A stretch of DNA of 64,000 bases from Pseudo-nitzschia pungens (taxonomy: Eukaryota > Bacillariophyta > Bacillariophyceae > Bacillariales > Bacillariaceae). The notes under the pieces are model-generated. The model was not told where the DNA came from, did no database searches, and was given only the letters and a program-made list of their open reading frames with translations. The position numbers and the translations under genes were made by a program. Positions 11,265-21,207 of this stretch are shown here, piece by piece. Where the stretch lies: the NCBI GenBank assembly GCA_037355855.1, contig CM074761.1, forward strand, positions 4,173,346-4,237,345, written 5' to 3'. Every line of letters begins with the position of its first letter. Position 1 is the first letter of the stretch.

Positions 11265-12245
11265 ATGACAAGGCGAACATCAATTGCAAGGAATATGTTG
11301 CTCGCTCTTTTATGCCTGGCCAGTTTCAATTTGGGCGCCGGTCTTCTATTCCCTAAAGAATCGAAAGGTGTTCCCCCATCACTATATTATCAGGAAGGTG
11401 CAGAAATATTTGCCGGAATGAGTCCAAAACCACCGCCAGTTGCTGACCGGAACACTTACAACACCGACGAATTTGACGCTGCAACTGCCGGAGAAGATGC
11501 TGTCTCCGTCGAAACTGATTTCGGTGGTTACGATGGTTACCCTTCGTACCATACTCTCAATCCAACCACTGACTTGTTAGTTGATTGGACATTAGATTAC
11601 GCCGACGCTGTCGATTTAGCGGGAGGAATGACCCGGGTATCGGTTGGGGTAGAATCGATGATTTCGGAAGATTTTGTGTTCAAGAGTCCAGCGATAGGGC
11701 CTGTGTCCAAAGATGATTTCATTAACCTCATGAATTACTACCAATACAATGGACTCGATTTAGGATCAGCGATACCCGACCTAACCGTTTCGTATGAGGG
11801 GTGGCATCAAGATCCCCACGATCCCTGGAGAATTTGGGCAGTGGCTCGATACTCTGGAACACATACAGGGACTGCGACTCTTCCAGGGTCAGGTTTGGCC
11901 TTGTCTCCGTCGAAAGATCCTAGTGAACAGGTCAAATTTACTACGGGTCCTGAATTGCAGTCGTTCAAATGGACGCCAAGTAAAAAACTGATCTTTCAGA
12001 CAGTTGGTTACGTTGGGGATCAATACACAGGATCTGGTCAGGGTCATGGTTCACTTCATGGTTTGTTGGTCAGTATGGGACTGCCTCCACTCTACCTAGA
12101 GACAACTGAGTCAATACGGAATGTCCAGAGCTGGTTTTCTCAGTTTCGAAACTCTGAGAAAGCCCCAAGACTCCTGTCACCGTACAGCTATTTACCACAG
12201 TGGTGGCATGAGCGGAAGGAATCGGAAAACAATATCTATAGGTAG
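11265..12245 (+). CDS. Secreted or plastid protein with NTF2/SnoaL-like domain
   Basis: A single exon of 326 aa. The N-terminus is a signal peptide (TRR, then NMLLALLCLASFNLGAGLLF, cleavage near residue 25-30). The FNLGAG-LLF region does not match the ASAF plastid motif well, so secretion or an endomembrane location is as likely as the plastid. Residues about 105-245 read as an NTF2-like fold: a helix (DWTLDYADAVDLAGG), then DFVFKSPAIGPVSKDDF, then strands (SYEGWHQDPHDPWRIWAVARYSGTHTG). This is the pattern of SnoaL-type polyketide-cyclase-like proteins found in many algae. The catalytic role is unknown. Confidence 0.72.
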   Translation: MTRRTSIARNMLLALLCLASFNLGAGLLFPKESKGVPPSLYYQEGAEIFAGMSPKPPPVADRNTYNTDEFDAATAGEDAVSVETDFGGYDGYPSYHTLNPTTDLLVDWTLDYADAVDLAGGMTRVSVGVESMISEDFVFKSPAIGPVSKDDFINLMNYYQYNGLDLGSAIPDLTVSYEGWHQDPHDPWRIWAVARYSGTHTGTATLPGSGLALSPSKDPSEQVKFTTGPELQSFKWTPSKKLIFQTVGYVGDQYTGSGQGHGSLHGLLVSMGLPPLYLETTESIRNVQSWFSQFRNSEKAPRLLSPYSYLPQWWHERKESENNIYR

Positions 12246-12316
12246 TAGCATTTCTAACATTTTACTGATATTACTATTCAAACCGAAGAGGCACAATATA
12301 CAGAGATTTGCTCCTT

Positions 12317-12532
12317 TCATTTTCGTGTCCCCCGCACGATTCCTTTGGTTTCACTGAAGGTATGTAGGGCACTCCGCGGATTAGCTGTTCCTTTCCAGGT
12401 CTGTTTTGCCTTTTCTATGATCGGAGCGACTGCACTCCAGCTCCTGCTACGACAGGAACTGCTTGAAGCAATGAACAGTCGAACACTGGTTGGTGACCGG
12501 ACAACGAACAGCGATTGATGGTGCGGTTTCAT
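12317..12532 (-). CDS. Possible small ORF, 71 aa
   Basis: ATG-initiated and 71 aa, rich in Ser and Arg at the N-terminus (SVRLFIASSSSCRSRSW), which resembles a mitochondrial presequence. No family is recognised. It lies between the 3' end of the NTF2-like gene and the 3' end of the kinase region. It could be a small gene or chance. Confidence 0.22.
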   Translation of the reverse strand: MKPHHQSLFVVRSPTSVRLFIASSSSCRSRSWSAVAPIIEKAKQTWKGTANPRSALHTFSETKGIVRGTRK

Positions 12533-12575
12533 TTATACCACTAAAAGAAATCTACCACAGCGACTGTGCGGAGCC

Positions 12576-13202
12576 TTAGAAACGAAGGGAGGTATGTATT
12601 AACTCTTCTTGACAAGCCAAGCATTCAGAGTTGTTTGCTTGGAACTTGCAACCTTTGGAGCGTTTCGAATGCGTCGTCGGCTTGCTTTCCCCCCTGTCGT
12701 CAAGTGATCGCTTCCTTGAGCTGCGGACTGCTTCGGATTGATCTGCTTTTTTAGTTTCGTTGGTCACAGATTCGTCCTCCGTAAATGACCCGACACTCGA
12801 GAGCTCGGAACTAAACTGAGAAAGAATGGGATCCTCGGCATTTCCATCGGCTTCTTCGGCTTCTTTGTTGTTGTTTTCGGCTAGTTGTTTCGTGCTTCTC
12901 GGCGTTGGCGTAACAGCTGATTGTCGTTCGGCACTATCATCTGGCGACTCGCAAGCACCTTGAGTTTGCATGATAACCTGATTGCGGAATTTATTGGACC
13001 TTTGATTTACGTTCAACCTTGTCAGTGGTGATCTCGGCGATGAAAAAGCAGCTTCAGAAGACGATACTCCGTTTGATTGCTCGTTTTTGATTGTTGTATT
13101 TACGACAGAAGAATGAGGTTCCGTGGTCTCATCATTTCCAAGTTCGCCGTTCTGTTTTTCCCTCGTCCGAAGTTGCATTATCAATATTCGATTCAATCGC
13201 TT
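12576..13202 (-). CDS. Probable C-terminal exon of the FHA kinase
   Basis: An open frame of about 208 codons follows the kinase ORF on the same strand but in another frame. It is acidic and Ser/Thr/Asn-rich with a basic bipartite-like cluster (RSSRKRSLDDRGE...HSKRSKG) near the end, suggesting nuclear localisation. A GT-AG intron of 92 nt (13294-13203, donor GTATCC, acceptor AACAG) would join it in phase 0 to the kinase, giving a total of about 760 aa. Alternatively the kinase ends at 13193 and this is a separate gene with its first ATG at 13178, or one base is missing between the two. The composition fits a disordered kinase tail. Confidence 0.45.
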   Translation of the reverse strand, partial: KRLNRILIMQLRTREKQNGELGNDETTEPHSSVVNTTIKNEQSNGVSSSEAAFSSPRSPLTRLNVNQRSNKFRNQVIMQTQGACESPDDSAERQSAVTPTPRSTKQLAENNNKEAEEADGNAEDPILSQFSSELSSVGSFTEDESVTNETKKADQSEAVRSSRKRSLDDRGESKPTTHSKRSKGCKFQANNSECLACQEELIHTSLRF

Positions 13203-15062
13203 CTGTTCTCAGGTTTTGAATACGAAATATGTGTCTTGGCATTCTTCGAATTCAAGACGCGACCGATGCCATTGCCTTGTTCATTACCGGATACCGCGAT
13301 CGTGGATGATTCTTCTTTGGATTCGATCTCGACATCTTTCGTGCACCTGGGCCTTGGTTCATCGCAGTCGACTCGTGATGTTTCGTTAGCATTGGCAATA
13401 TCCACTGGATCGGTTGCTTCTGGTGCCGCCCCTTGATCTTTAATATTCTTACGGGTGATGACTGCCGGATCGTCCAGTGGATTGCAGTGGGTATCGCCAT
13501 CTTCGACGTTGATCCAGGAATGGTCACACGCCTGCTGAACCGTCAATCTTTGTTTTGGATCGCGAGAGAGCATTTTCTCCACAAGATCTTTGGCGGAAGC
13601 AATCTCGGACCAAATTTGAGCATCTGATTGAAAGTCTACTTCGTACGAACTCGATGATTCGTCCATATCCGCATCGAACGGAGGTTTCCCGGTCAATAAA
13701 ATGTATAGGATTACACCAAGAGACCAGATATCAGCAGGTTTCCCGTAACGTCCTCTGCCAGCTACGGTTCCACGGCGTTGAAGCACTTCGGGCGCAAAAT
13801 AAGCCGGTGTTCCGCAAAACGTCTTGAGTCCATCCGCGTTCATAATCTTCGCAAGTCCGAAATCCGCTAGTTTGACATGGTGTCGGAGAGGAACACAGTA
13901 TATTTTCTGGCTTCAAATCTCTATGCACAATGTTCGACTCTTCGTGAAGATAATGCACGGCAGACAACAATCTTCTCATAGCTCGCCTTGCCTCTACCTC
14001 GGTATAACGTTGTTTCTCCACTATGCAATCAAAAAGGTCGCCACCCTTCACGAGTTCCATTACCAGATACATGGCAACTCCGCGTTGGACAAAGACTTCT
14101 ACTAGCTTCACTATATATGGATGATCCAGAGACCGGAGCAGATTGACCTCCCTCTCCATCATGGCTGCATTTACGTTTCGCCGAAGACTGATTATTTTCA
14201 CCGCCCTCTCTTTCCCGGACTGTCGGTGAATCGCACGACGAACCTGACCCGATGTTCCGTCTCCGAGGACTTCTCTCATGTCGTAAAACGTCTCGATGCG
14301 CCCGGTCGTGGGTGACGGCGAGAGTGGACCCGTGGTTTTGTCGATGCTGGCGCTCCGATGGTTCCTCCCAAAATTATAATTCATCGCGCGTGGATTGACG
14401 CACGACTTTCGCGGTTTGGACTGAACGACAATGAACGAAAATTGCTGCACCACCATTTGAATGACTCTTCCGGAGGAAACCCTCTTGCGAAGAGTTTCCA
14501 TGTTGATCAGGCAAATTTCGTCCCCGGAATGAAGAATTCTGGTTTCTCCCTTACCTAGTTTTGTTTGCTGATTGATGAATGTTCCGTTTCCAGAATTGTC
14601 CTCTATGAATATTTGATTCCCGTTGTTCTGCTGAAAAATACGGCAGTGCCGGTTTGAGATGGTGCTCTTTCCCCATTGTAACACATCCAACTCTTTTTTC
14701 GACAGCTCGTTGGCTTTGTCGGGAGGGTAATGGGCAACGACATCGCACTTTTGGCTTCTTCCGAGCCAGTACGACTCCTGTGTTGGCATCAAATCTATCG
14801 CTGTAAGTTTTGCAGAGGGCGCGCAAGGTACTAAACGACCGAAGGGTAGTACCATCTGCGGACTGAGCGGTGCGTGATTGCCCGACGATGAACCGGACAT
14901 AAAATTGGACGATTCATCGGGAGTCAGCCCGGATTGCGTGAGTTGTGTGGATTCCATTTGGGTTTGTGTGTCGGTTTGTTGCGATTCCTGTTTTGGACGG
15001 TGATTAATCGATTGATTGATCGATCGATCGATTGATCGATTGAGTGAGTGAGTGATGATCAT
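13193..15062 (-). CDS. FHA-domain Ser/Thr kinase, Chk2/Rad53-like, frameshifted
   Basis: FHA domain first (YWLGRSQKCDVV, then STISNRHCRIF and NSGNGTFIN), then a CAMK-type kinase: P-loop LGDGTSGQV, AVKI lysine, HRDLKPEN catalytic loop, DFG (VKLADFGLAK), APE and DIWSLGVILYILLTGKPPF. This FHA-kinase order is that of the Chk2/Rad53/Cds1 DNA-damage checkpoint kinases. Between HRDLKPEN and DFG the frame shifts by one base (near 13877-13890); removing one base joins the halves. The start may be 14957 (MESTQ) or 15062. The extra 35 residues of the longer version include several SQ/TQ sites, as expected for a Chk2 N-terminal cluster, but part is encoded by a GATT/GATC microsatellite. See 12576-13202 for a probable C-terminal exon. 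Confidence 0.82.
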
Positions 15063-15073
15063 TCATTCATTCG
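15002..15073. repeat. GATT/GATC/GAGT microsatellite
   Basis: Compound tetranucleotide runs (GATTGATCGATCGATTGATC, then GAGT repeats, then ATTC repeats) lie at the 5' end of the kinase gene. They overlap its longest possible coding start. Confidence 0.9.
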
Positions 15074-16237
15074 GTTTGGAACAACAACGAATGATTGATG
15101 ATTCATTCAACAATAATTAGCGAGCGATAGAGGAATTATCTCTAAATTTCGGACTTTTATGTGCAAGTTTGTTCCTTATCTCTCTGGTGCTTTTGCGAGA
15201 CTTACCGCCAACGGCTCGCCATCGGTGTAGCCATCGTCGAGGTTTTCATCGGGTCCTTGGCTCGGATGATTCGATATTACTTTGCTATCTCCTGATGGTG
15301 TCATGGTCGATGCGGGCAGTACGTCGGATCCGAATGCAGTGATAGCGCTTCAACGAAAAGTCCCCTTCTCTCGGATTGGGCACCCGGTAAGGTCTTACCA
15401 GTAGTCGTATCCTGAATTGCATCGGTGTTGTGGGTCGTGCGATATCGAACTTGAACCGACGCGAGTTACGAGCGTTACCAGTAGGTTTACCGTAGGTACG
15501 TAGGTAGGTTTTTCGAGAAGCATCACAACATCTCTAGTGTCATTCATTGTTCGTGCCAACAACAAGCTATGTACCGTACGAGTAAGGCTTAGACGTATTA
15601 CGAGTGCTGTAAGCTTCATTCCTTGGCATTGGTGAAAAGAATTCGGAAAAATTTGAGATCGCGATCCCCGAAAATACCTTCCCTCCTCCCCCCAATAGAC
15701 AACTACGGTACGGTACGGTATGAATTCGGAGAAGTTGTATCAGATTCCCATTGTTAAGTGGTTCTTATGCCCTTGCGTTCAACGCTCATGAATGACTCGG
15801 AGACATTCACTTGTACAGGGTAACCTTATTGACGGTGACATCATACCGTTAAAGAAAGATCCAATGTTTGTAGGAGAGCGCATCCTTTACGTAGGATACC
15901 GGTATGAATACCGCGCGATCTCAAGGAATCCTGTTTCCCGGTACGGTATTTTTATGAAGGAAAATAATAAGCATGATACTGTAATTCTTGCTTTTCGATT
16001 CATTCATAATCGGTAAATCTTTCCGGAACGAGCTAAGACCTTAGTTCATACCGGTACCGTACAGTACGGTAAGACTTACGCATTAGATTTCGCTAATCGT
16101 TGTATCACACGTCGCTGTTCCTATTTTCGGGAAAGACATTGCTCTTGACACACCACGGAAGCCAGACAGCTCGTACACACAATTTCTCTTTCACAACGTT
16201 GCAAAAAGGACAATCAATCAATCAATCAATCACCAAC
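15074..16237. other. Divergent intergenic region
   Basis: It lies between the kinase (-) and metacaspase (+) starts, so it probably holds both promoters. Many TACGGTACGGTA and GTAAGGTCTTACC words occur (for example 15387-15402 and 15706-15722). An (AATC)n run at about 16212-16231 sits just before the metacaspase ATG. A minus-strand frame of 74 codons (15395-15619) is not convincing. Confidence 0.5.
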
Positions 16238-17477
16238 ATGGACTCAAAAATCCCGGCGCATTTCGTCATGATCTCTGGTTGCGAAGACAAGCAGACATCT
16301 GCCGACGTCTCGAACGTGGGCACATTTGCTCTGCCAGATCCAAAGGGCAAGGCCGGAGGTGCCTGCACGTCTTCGCTTCTCAAGGTCCTCAACGAGAATC
16401 GGGGACAGCCCCTGAGTTGGATCGATCTATTGCAACGAATGAGGAGCGTACTGAAATCAAAGGGTTTCGACCAAATCCCACAGCTTTCTTCGAGTCGCAT
16501 GATGGATGTCGGCAACGAATTCGAGATTGTGCCCTCGGTGGCACAGGGTCGTCGTCGCGTGAGTAAAACGAAGGAAATCAACCCAGATGACACCGTGACA
16601 AGCTGGACCAAAAGCACAGAAAACTCAATGACTGACTCGCTTTTGTTTGCACATATTTCTGAATTGCATATCTTGTCAATATCGTTCATTGTTGGTTCTA
16701 GGCGGTACTTATTGGAATCAACTACGTAGGACAGAAAGGAGAGCTCAGCGGTTGCCACAACGATGTGAAAAACATCCAAAGCTATTTGATCAATGAGCAA
16801 GGATTTCAGGAAAAAGACATGATTGTCCTGATGGACGACGGGGTCAATCACGCTCCGACTAAGTCCAATATCATTGATGCCCTCGACCGTATCGTTTCTT
16901 ACAGCGAAGCGGGTGATACCGTGTTCATCCATTACAGTGGTCATGGCGGACGCGTTCGTGACAATAGTGGAGATGAGGTAAGTAGAATTTGACCAACAAC
17001 ACTTTTTGTTCCTATCATGGGCTCACCTTTGCAATGTTGGGTCTTCTGTCTCTGTTATAACTTTGGACTACACGATAGGATGATGGTTACGATGAAGTGA
17101 GTAGAAAAATATAAGGATGCGGACGCGTTTCGGAGCAATTGGGTAGCAAAAACTCACACATTATTTTTGTTTCGGTCGTTAACCGAATTCGATCACTTGT
17201 GCAGACGTTGATCCCGGTGGACTTTCAAAATGCTGGTCAAATCGTCGATGATGATCTCTATAAGCATCTTGTGCTCAAAATGAAAGAAGGTGTGACGGTT
17301 GTTGTGCTCATGGATTGCTGCCATTCGGGAACAGCCCTCGATCTGCCATACAATATCAAATCAACAGAGTCTGAGATGCATGCCACGGAGGGATTCAACT
17401 TCTCATTGCTCGACCATGCCGACGACGTCATGTTTTGGTGTTGTTTTTTTAGTCGTCCAGAATTTATTTTGAGTTAG
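16238..17477 (+). CDS. Type III metacaspase (p10-like domain before p20)
   Basis: Four exons, 16238-16558, 16702-16977, 17079-17096 and 17205-17477, all phase 0, give 295 aa. Introns are 143, 101 and 108 nt. Residues 1-105 match the metacaspase p10 region ([42 protein letters not shown]). Residues 107-260 are the p20 domain, with catalytic His188 in HYSGHGG and Cys244 in DCCHSG. Normal type I and II enzymes have p20 first; this inverted order defines type III, reported from algae with secondary plastids. Metacaspases are Arg/Lys-specific, usually calcium-dependent cysteine proteases linked to stress and cell death. The 18-nt third exon encodes only DDGYDE, a highly conserved p20 motif. The last ~20 residues are hydrophobic and less certain. 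Confidence 0.9.
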
Positions 17478-18772
17478 GAAATCTTATTCTCTCTCGATGT
17501 TTCGTGTTGTCGAAGTCTACAGGAAAGGACCACTTTCAAGTTTCGATGGTCGACCAAAGTGTCAAAAAACTATATCGCTCTCGCAAAGTCATCAAGGGGC
17601 AACACAAGTGTTGCTTGTGGAAATTATTGACAAATAATAATAATAATAGTAATTAGTAATAAGCTCGACTTGAGGTGCCAATTGCTGAGACGACATACTA
17701 CAGAAGGCAATTTAGTTCATCATCGGAGGCACTTCCATTCAGCAGGTGCTTTCAACACGTTTTACTATCATCCCAGGAGAAATCGGAACTTTTTGCCTTT
17801 AAACTCGCTGAATTCTTTCTCAATCTCAGCCGTTCAAAGCCTTTGGTTAACAATCGATTGGAATATTGAGACGAGGGGGAGCACGCTTTGGGGGACTTGG
17901 GTGCAGCACATCTGAATGCAATTGGTTGTTTTCGCAACAAGCAGTTGGGACTCATTACAAAGAGAATTGGAGTAGAATGTGCCCTCACATTCTTCTGACT
18001 TTTCAATCGTTGAAACCAGATATATATCAAGTTGCTGTTTGATTGGTAAGGTTACCTTGCAGCAAGTACAACAAATTAGGGAAGGTATTGCTGCAAACGA
18101 GGACTTCTTAGTAACCTTACTGCTGCCTAGGACTCAACCATCGCAGCAGCTACATGGAAATGGGGCTTGCGTCCTGTGCCTGCTGCGATATTTGTATTTG
18201 TTTCAAATACTTCGTAATAGGTAACTTATCGCAATACCTTGTCACCATTACTGCATTGTATTGCTCCTCTCGGTTAACTAAAGCGAGAATTGAAGTGATA
18301 GAAGGAGGATGCAGGAAAAGGTCCTACTAGTAAGTTACGTGAGAAGTGTTTTCCAACCAATCTACCGGTAAGGGTAACTTACTAGAAAAAAAAATAGTGA
18401 AAAAAGAACTCTTAAGTTGAATCATCTCTAAGACTAACATAGTGCTGCCTCAAAAGTCATGAGCAAGTAAGTTACGGTAAGATTAACCTTACGGTTAACT
18501 TCATCGTCCTCAGAACGAACAACATGCCACTGGACAAAATTTACCAGTTTGACTCATCTTTGTTGTGCCAAACGAAGCAAGAACGAAAATATGTGATCAG
18601 TTTTGTGCCGGTTTTTGTTTCTGTACTTCGTACTACGTACTTACTTCGTAGTATGTTACAGCATTTCCCGCAGCCGACACAATTTTTTTTTCCAAAACGA
18701 CATCGACTAGCCTAAGATTTGTACCATCGCCATCACTCTCCTCTCAGCTACTCTCCTCACTACATTTTTAAA
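17478..18772. other. Intergenic, possible decayed coding relic
   Basis: It contains a TAA/TAG microsatellite (17633-17662) and intergenic words such as GGTAAGGTTACCTTGCAG (18048-18065). Between about 17690 and 18030 several short frames read protein-like but are interrupted by stops, for example GAAHLNAIGCFRNKQLGL on the plus strand. This may be a decayed gene or transposon piece; the family was not recognised. Confidence 0.4.
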
Positions 18773-19339
18773 ATGATTTGCATCGGGGGTGTTTGTGTCC
18801 CTTATTCCGCAGTTATTCCGCTGTTTTTGTTGGGGATCAAATGGATCTTTGCCAAACTCCACACGTATGGACTCCTTCCGAACTTCATCGCCGAATTGAT
18901 GAATCTGAAGCAGTTTCAAGAACAGCAAAAATCGGCACCATCGTCTTGCTGTGATTCAGAAAATGAGGCACCGAAACGATCGAAGACAAAAAAGCTTCCA
19001 ACCGATAGCAGTTCCGCGGGTTCGTCGGTTGTGAAGAGACTCGAGTCAGACGAGGAATTCGATGACCTGATAAAGAAGAACGAAAAAGTGGTGGTGAAAT
19101 TCACAGCGGATTGGTGTCAACCGTGCAAGCGCATCCATCCATTCTATGCAAAGAAATGCGAGGAGAATCCAGAATACGATTTCATTACAGTTGACGTGGA
19201 TGATTTTGATGAAATTGCTCAGAAATACAGTGTCGCAATGATGCCGACATTTATCATCGTCCGAGGCGAAGATGTCTTGGGAACTTGCCGAGGTTCCAGT
19301 GAACCTGAGCTCGACACGTTTTTAGAGGAACATCTGTGA
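18773..19339 (+). CDS. Membrane-anchored thioredoxin-domain protein
   Basis: A single exon of 188 aa. The open frame extends upstream to a TTG, but the first ATG (AAAATGATTTGC) is at 18773. Residues 1-45 are Cys-containing and hydrophobic (MICIGGVCVPYSAVIP, then LFLLGIKWIFAKL) and resemble the N-terminus of the small UPF0729/C18orf32 family. A Ser/Lys-rich linker follows, then a thioredoxin fold from about residue 80, with active site WCQPC instead of WCGPC, the following K, and the cis-Pro loop MMPTFI. Thioredoxin-fold proteins catalyse dithiol-disulfide exchange. The N-terminal segment probably anchors it to a membrane with the Trx domain cytosolic or lumenal. It is convergent with the DCN1 gene. 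Confidence 0.8.
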   Translation: MICIGGVCVPYSAVIPLFLLGIKWIFAKLHTYGLLPNFIAELMNLKQFQEQQKSAPSSCCDSENEAPKRSKTKKLPTDSSSAGSSVVKRLESDEEFDDLIKKNEKVVVKFTADWCQPCKRIHPFYAKKCEENPEYDFITVDVDDFDEIAQKYSVAMMPTFIIVRGEDVLGTCRGSSEPELDTFLEEHL

Positions 19340-19581
19340 TCATAATTCCGCAGGCGCCACAAAAGATGGTCACAATAGAAGAAGAAATGACTCTATTTTG
19401 TCACCATCTAGATTGTACCACAACGCGATCGATTAAACACACCTACGGTTCAATTCAATCCTATGTTCAATAGTTGGAAAATCAAGCTCACATTATTGAC
19501 TTTCTGCCACGTTCGCCGTCTTCATCACACCCCACCGAAATTAAGTTGTCGTTTCATTCCTGTCCTTGGCACGTACTCGGT

Positions 19582-20434
19582 TCATTTCTTTTTCTGCTGC
19601 TCCTCCATATACTCGACGTAGTCGTCGATCAAGACCGGCCACGCCGACGTGCTTTCGTCGTAGGTACTCAAGTCTTCGCACTCGTGACAAAAATCCAAAA
19701 AGCTGGTCCATTGATCGAGAGTAATGCGTGTGTAAGCCTTTTGAATTTCTGTGAAGGTGCAAAACGTGTCCAACCGTTCGTCGGGGATTCGGCCTTTCAG
19801 CAGCATGTTCCACAATGCTACAACCATGTCTTTGTCCAGTGTTTTATGCGTTCCTTGCCGGTTGAATTGAAAGCAGAACTAGAAAGACGTAGAATACAAA
19901 AAATCCATCAGTTGTTTTCGCAGTTGACAAATAAAAGTGATGGAGGAATGCAATTGGCACTTGAAAACGACAACAAGATTCTCACGGGACACGGTCCGTG
20001 TTGCTGGCCACACCACAGCGGGACGAACATACCTTGTAGAAACTTTTGAACTCGTCTTGATCCAAGAATCCAGTGTCCAGAGATGGCAACAAGCTCTTCA
20101 GCTTTTCAATGGAATCGATTTCGAGGTTGACGCATCCGCCCATGAATTCTTCCTTGGTGATTTGGGCCGGTTTCTCTTTGCTGCCCAGTTTCCACAACAA
20201 CACCAAGATTCGAACGTCGCTTTCCGGGTCAATATCGAGTTGCTCGCACAATTTCACAATGCCGTCCATCTCCATCACCGTCGGATCATCCTCGTCGGCA
20301 AACTCAGCAAAAAGGGCTTCCGCCGCGGCTTCATCGATGTAGACATTCGAATAGGATTTAGATTTGCGTCTCGACTTTTTCGTGCTGCTACTAGACGAAC
20401 CCCACATTTTTCTCTTTCGCTTAGGACTTGCCAT
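19582..20434 (-). CDS. DCN1: DCN1-like cullin neddylation factor
   Basis: Two exons, 20434-20033 and 19878-19582, phase 0, with a 154-nt intron, give 232 aa. The N-terminus is basic (SPKRKRKMW, then TKKSRRKSKS), a likely nuclear signal. The potentiating-neddylation (PONY) domain follows: EF-hand-like helices (FAEFADEDDPTVMEMDGIVKLCEQLDIDPESD), ITKEEFMGGC, and after the intron WNMLLKGRIPDERLDTF, TLDQWTSFLDFC and the hallmark SAWPVLIDDYVEY. DCN1 proteins scaffold UBC12 and cullins to promote Nedd8 ligation. The join across the intron rebuilds the expected FYKV/FCFQFNRQGTHKTLD region. It lacks the N-terminal UBA domain of yeast Dcn1, as do several DCUN1D family members. Confidence 0.88.
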
Positions 20435-21207
20435 AAAATTCAAGTCGATGCTTGGTTCCAGTGAAACGATTTTCCGTCAATGTGGAAAAGAAGCAGACGG
20501 TGGTGGGCGATGGAAAACCAACTTTGACGGCACAGAGGCATTCGGTTTTGTATCATCAATGGGTATGTTGGGGGTGTACCGTTACTGGGTTCTACTACTG
20601 GAATCAACTGTACTCTAAATGACGCGTACCGTACCGTACCGTACGAGTAATCTTACCAGGTAACTTACCGGATACAGATGCTTGTTTTGCTTCCAAATTC
20701 ATCACGGCCCCGGAGCGATGCGTTTTTCCGATCGTTTGGAGTTCAGACGAAGGATGGGATATACGAGGAAAAAAGAGACAGGTGATCGACTGATTAGACT
20801 TCTCTCCTACCCGTTCCTACCCCTTCGTTTTAGTCGTGTACCGGTATGAAAAGCTTACAACGAACAGTTTCTCAGAAACTCTTGGGTTTGGATAGTTTTT
20901 ACGTTCCAGCAACCTGCTTTTTGGTGCTCTTCGAAACACATCAAACAAGTACAAGTACAAGTACAGTTATGGCTAGAATCTACGAGAACGAGTACGTAAA
21001 CCGACGATGCTTGTACAAGTGTGTCTTACCTTTTGTCGTTCGTGAGCGTTCGAATGTGATCGCAACCCGATGCCCAACGCGGACAGCAAACAAGTTTGAC
21101 ATCCATTCACACATCTACCACATGCCTATTCACCATAATTTCATATCACTGTATTTCAGAATCAACTTTGGGATTTCTTTTTGAAGAGCGATACAGGTAC
21201 TGGAAAA
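20435..21207. other. Divergent intergenic region
   Basis: It lies between DCN1 (-) and the next plus-strand gene. It contains CGTACCGTACCGTACCGTACG and GTACAAGTACAAGTACAAGTAC short repeats (about 20623-20645 and 20949-20965). No gene is supported. Confidence 0.5.

Noticed and set aside
17139..17204. Extending the metacaspase last exon upstream to 17139
   Set aside because: The sequence before 17205 is intron with a good ACTTGTGCAG acceptor; translating it breaks the conserved GYDETLIPVD run.
17690..18030. Possible transposase relic
   Set aside because: Fragments read protein-like in more than one frame, but no catalytic motif, terminal inverted repeat or target duplication was seen.
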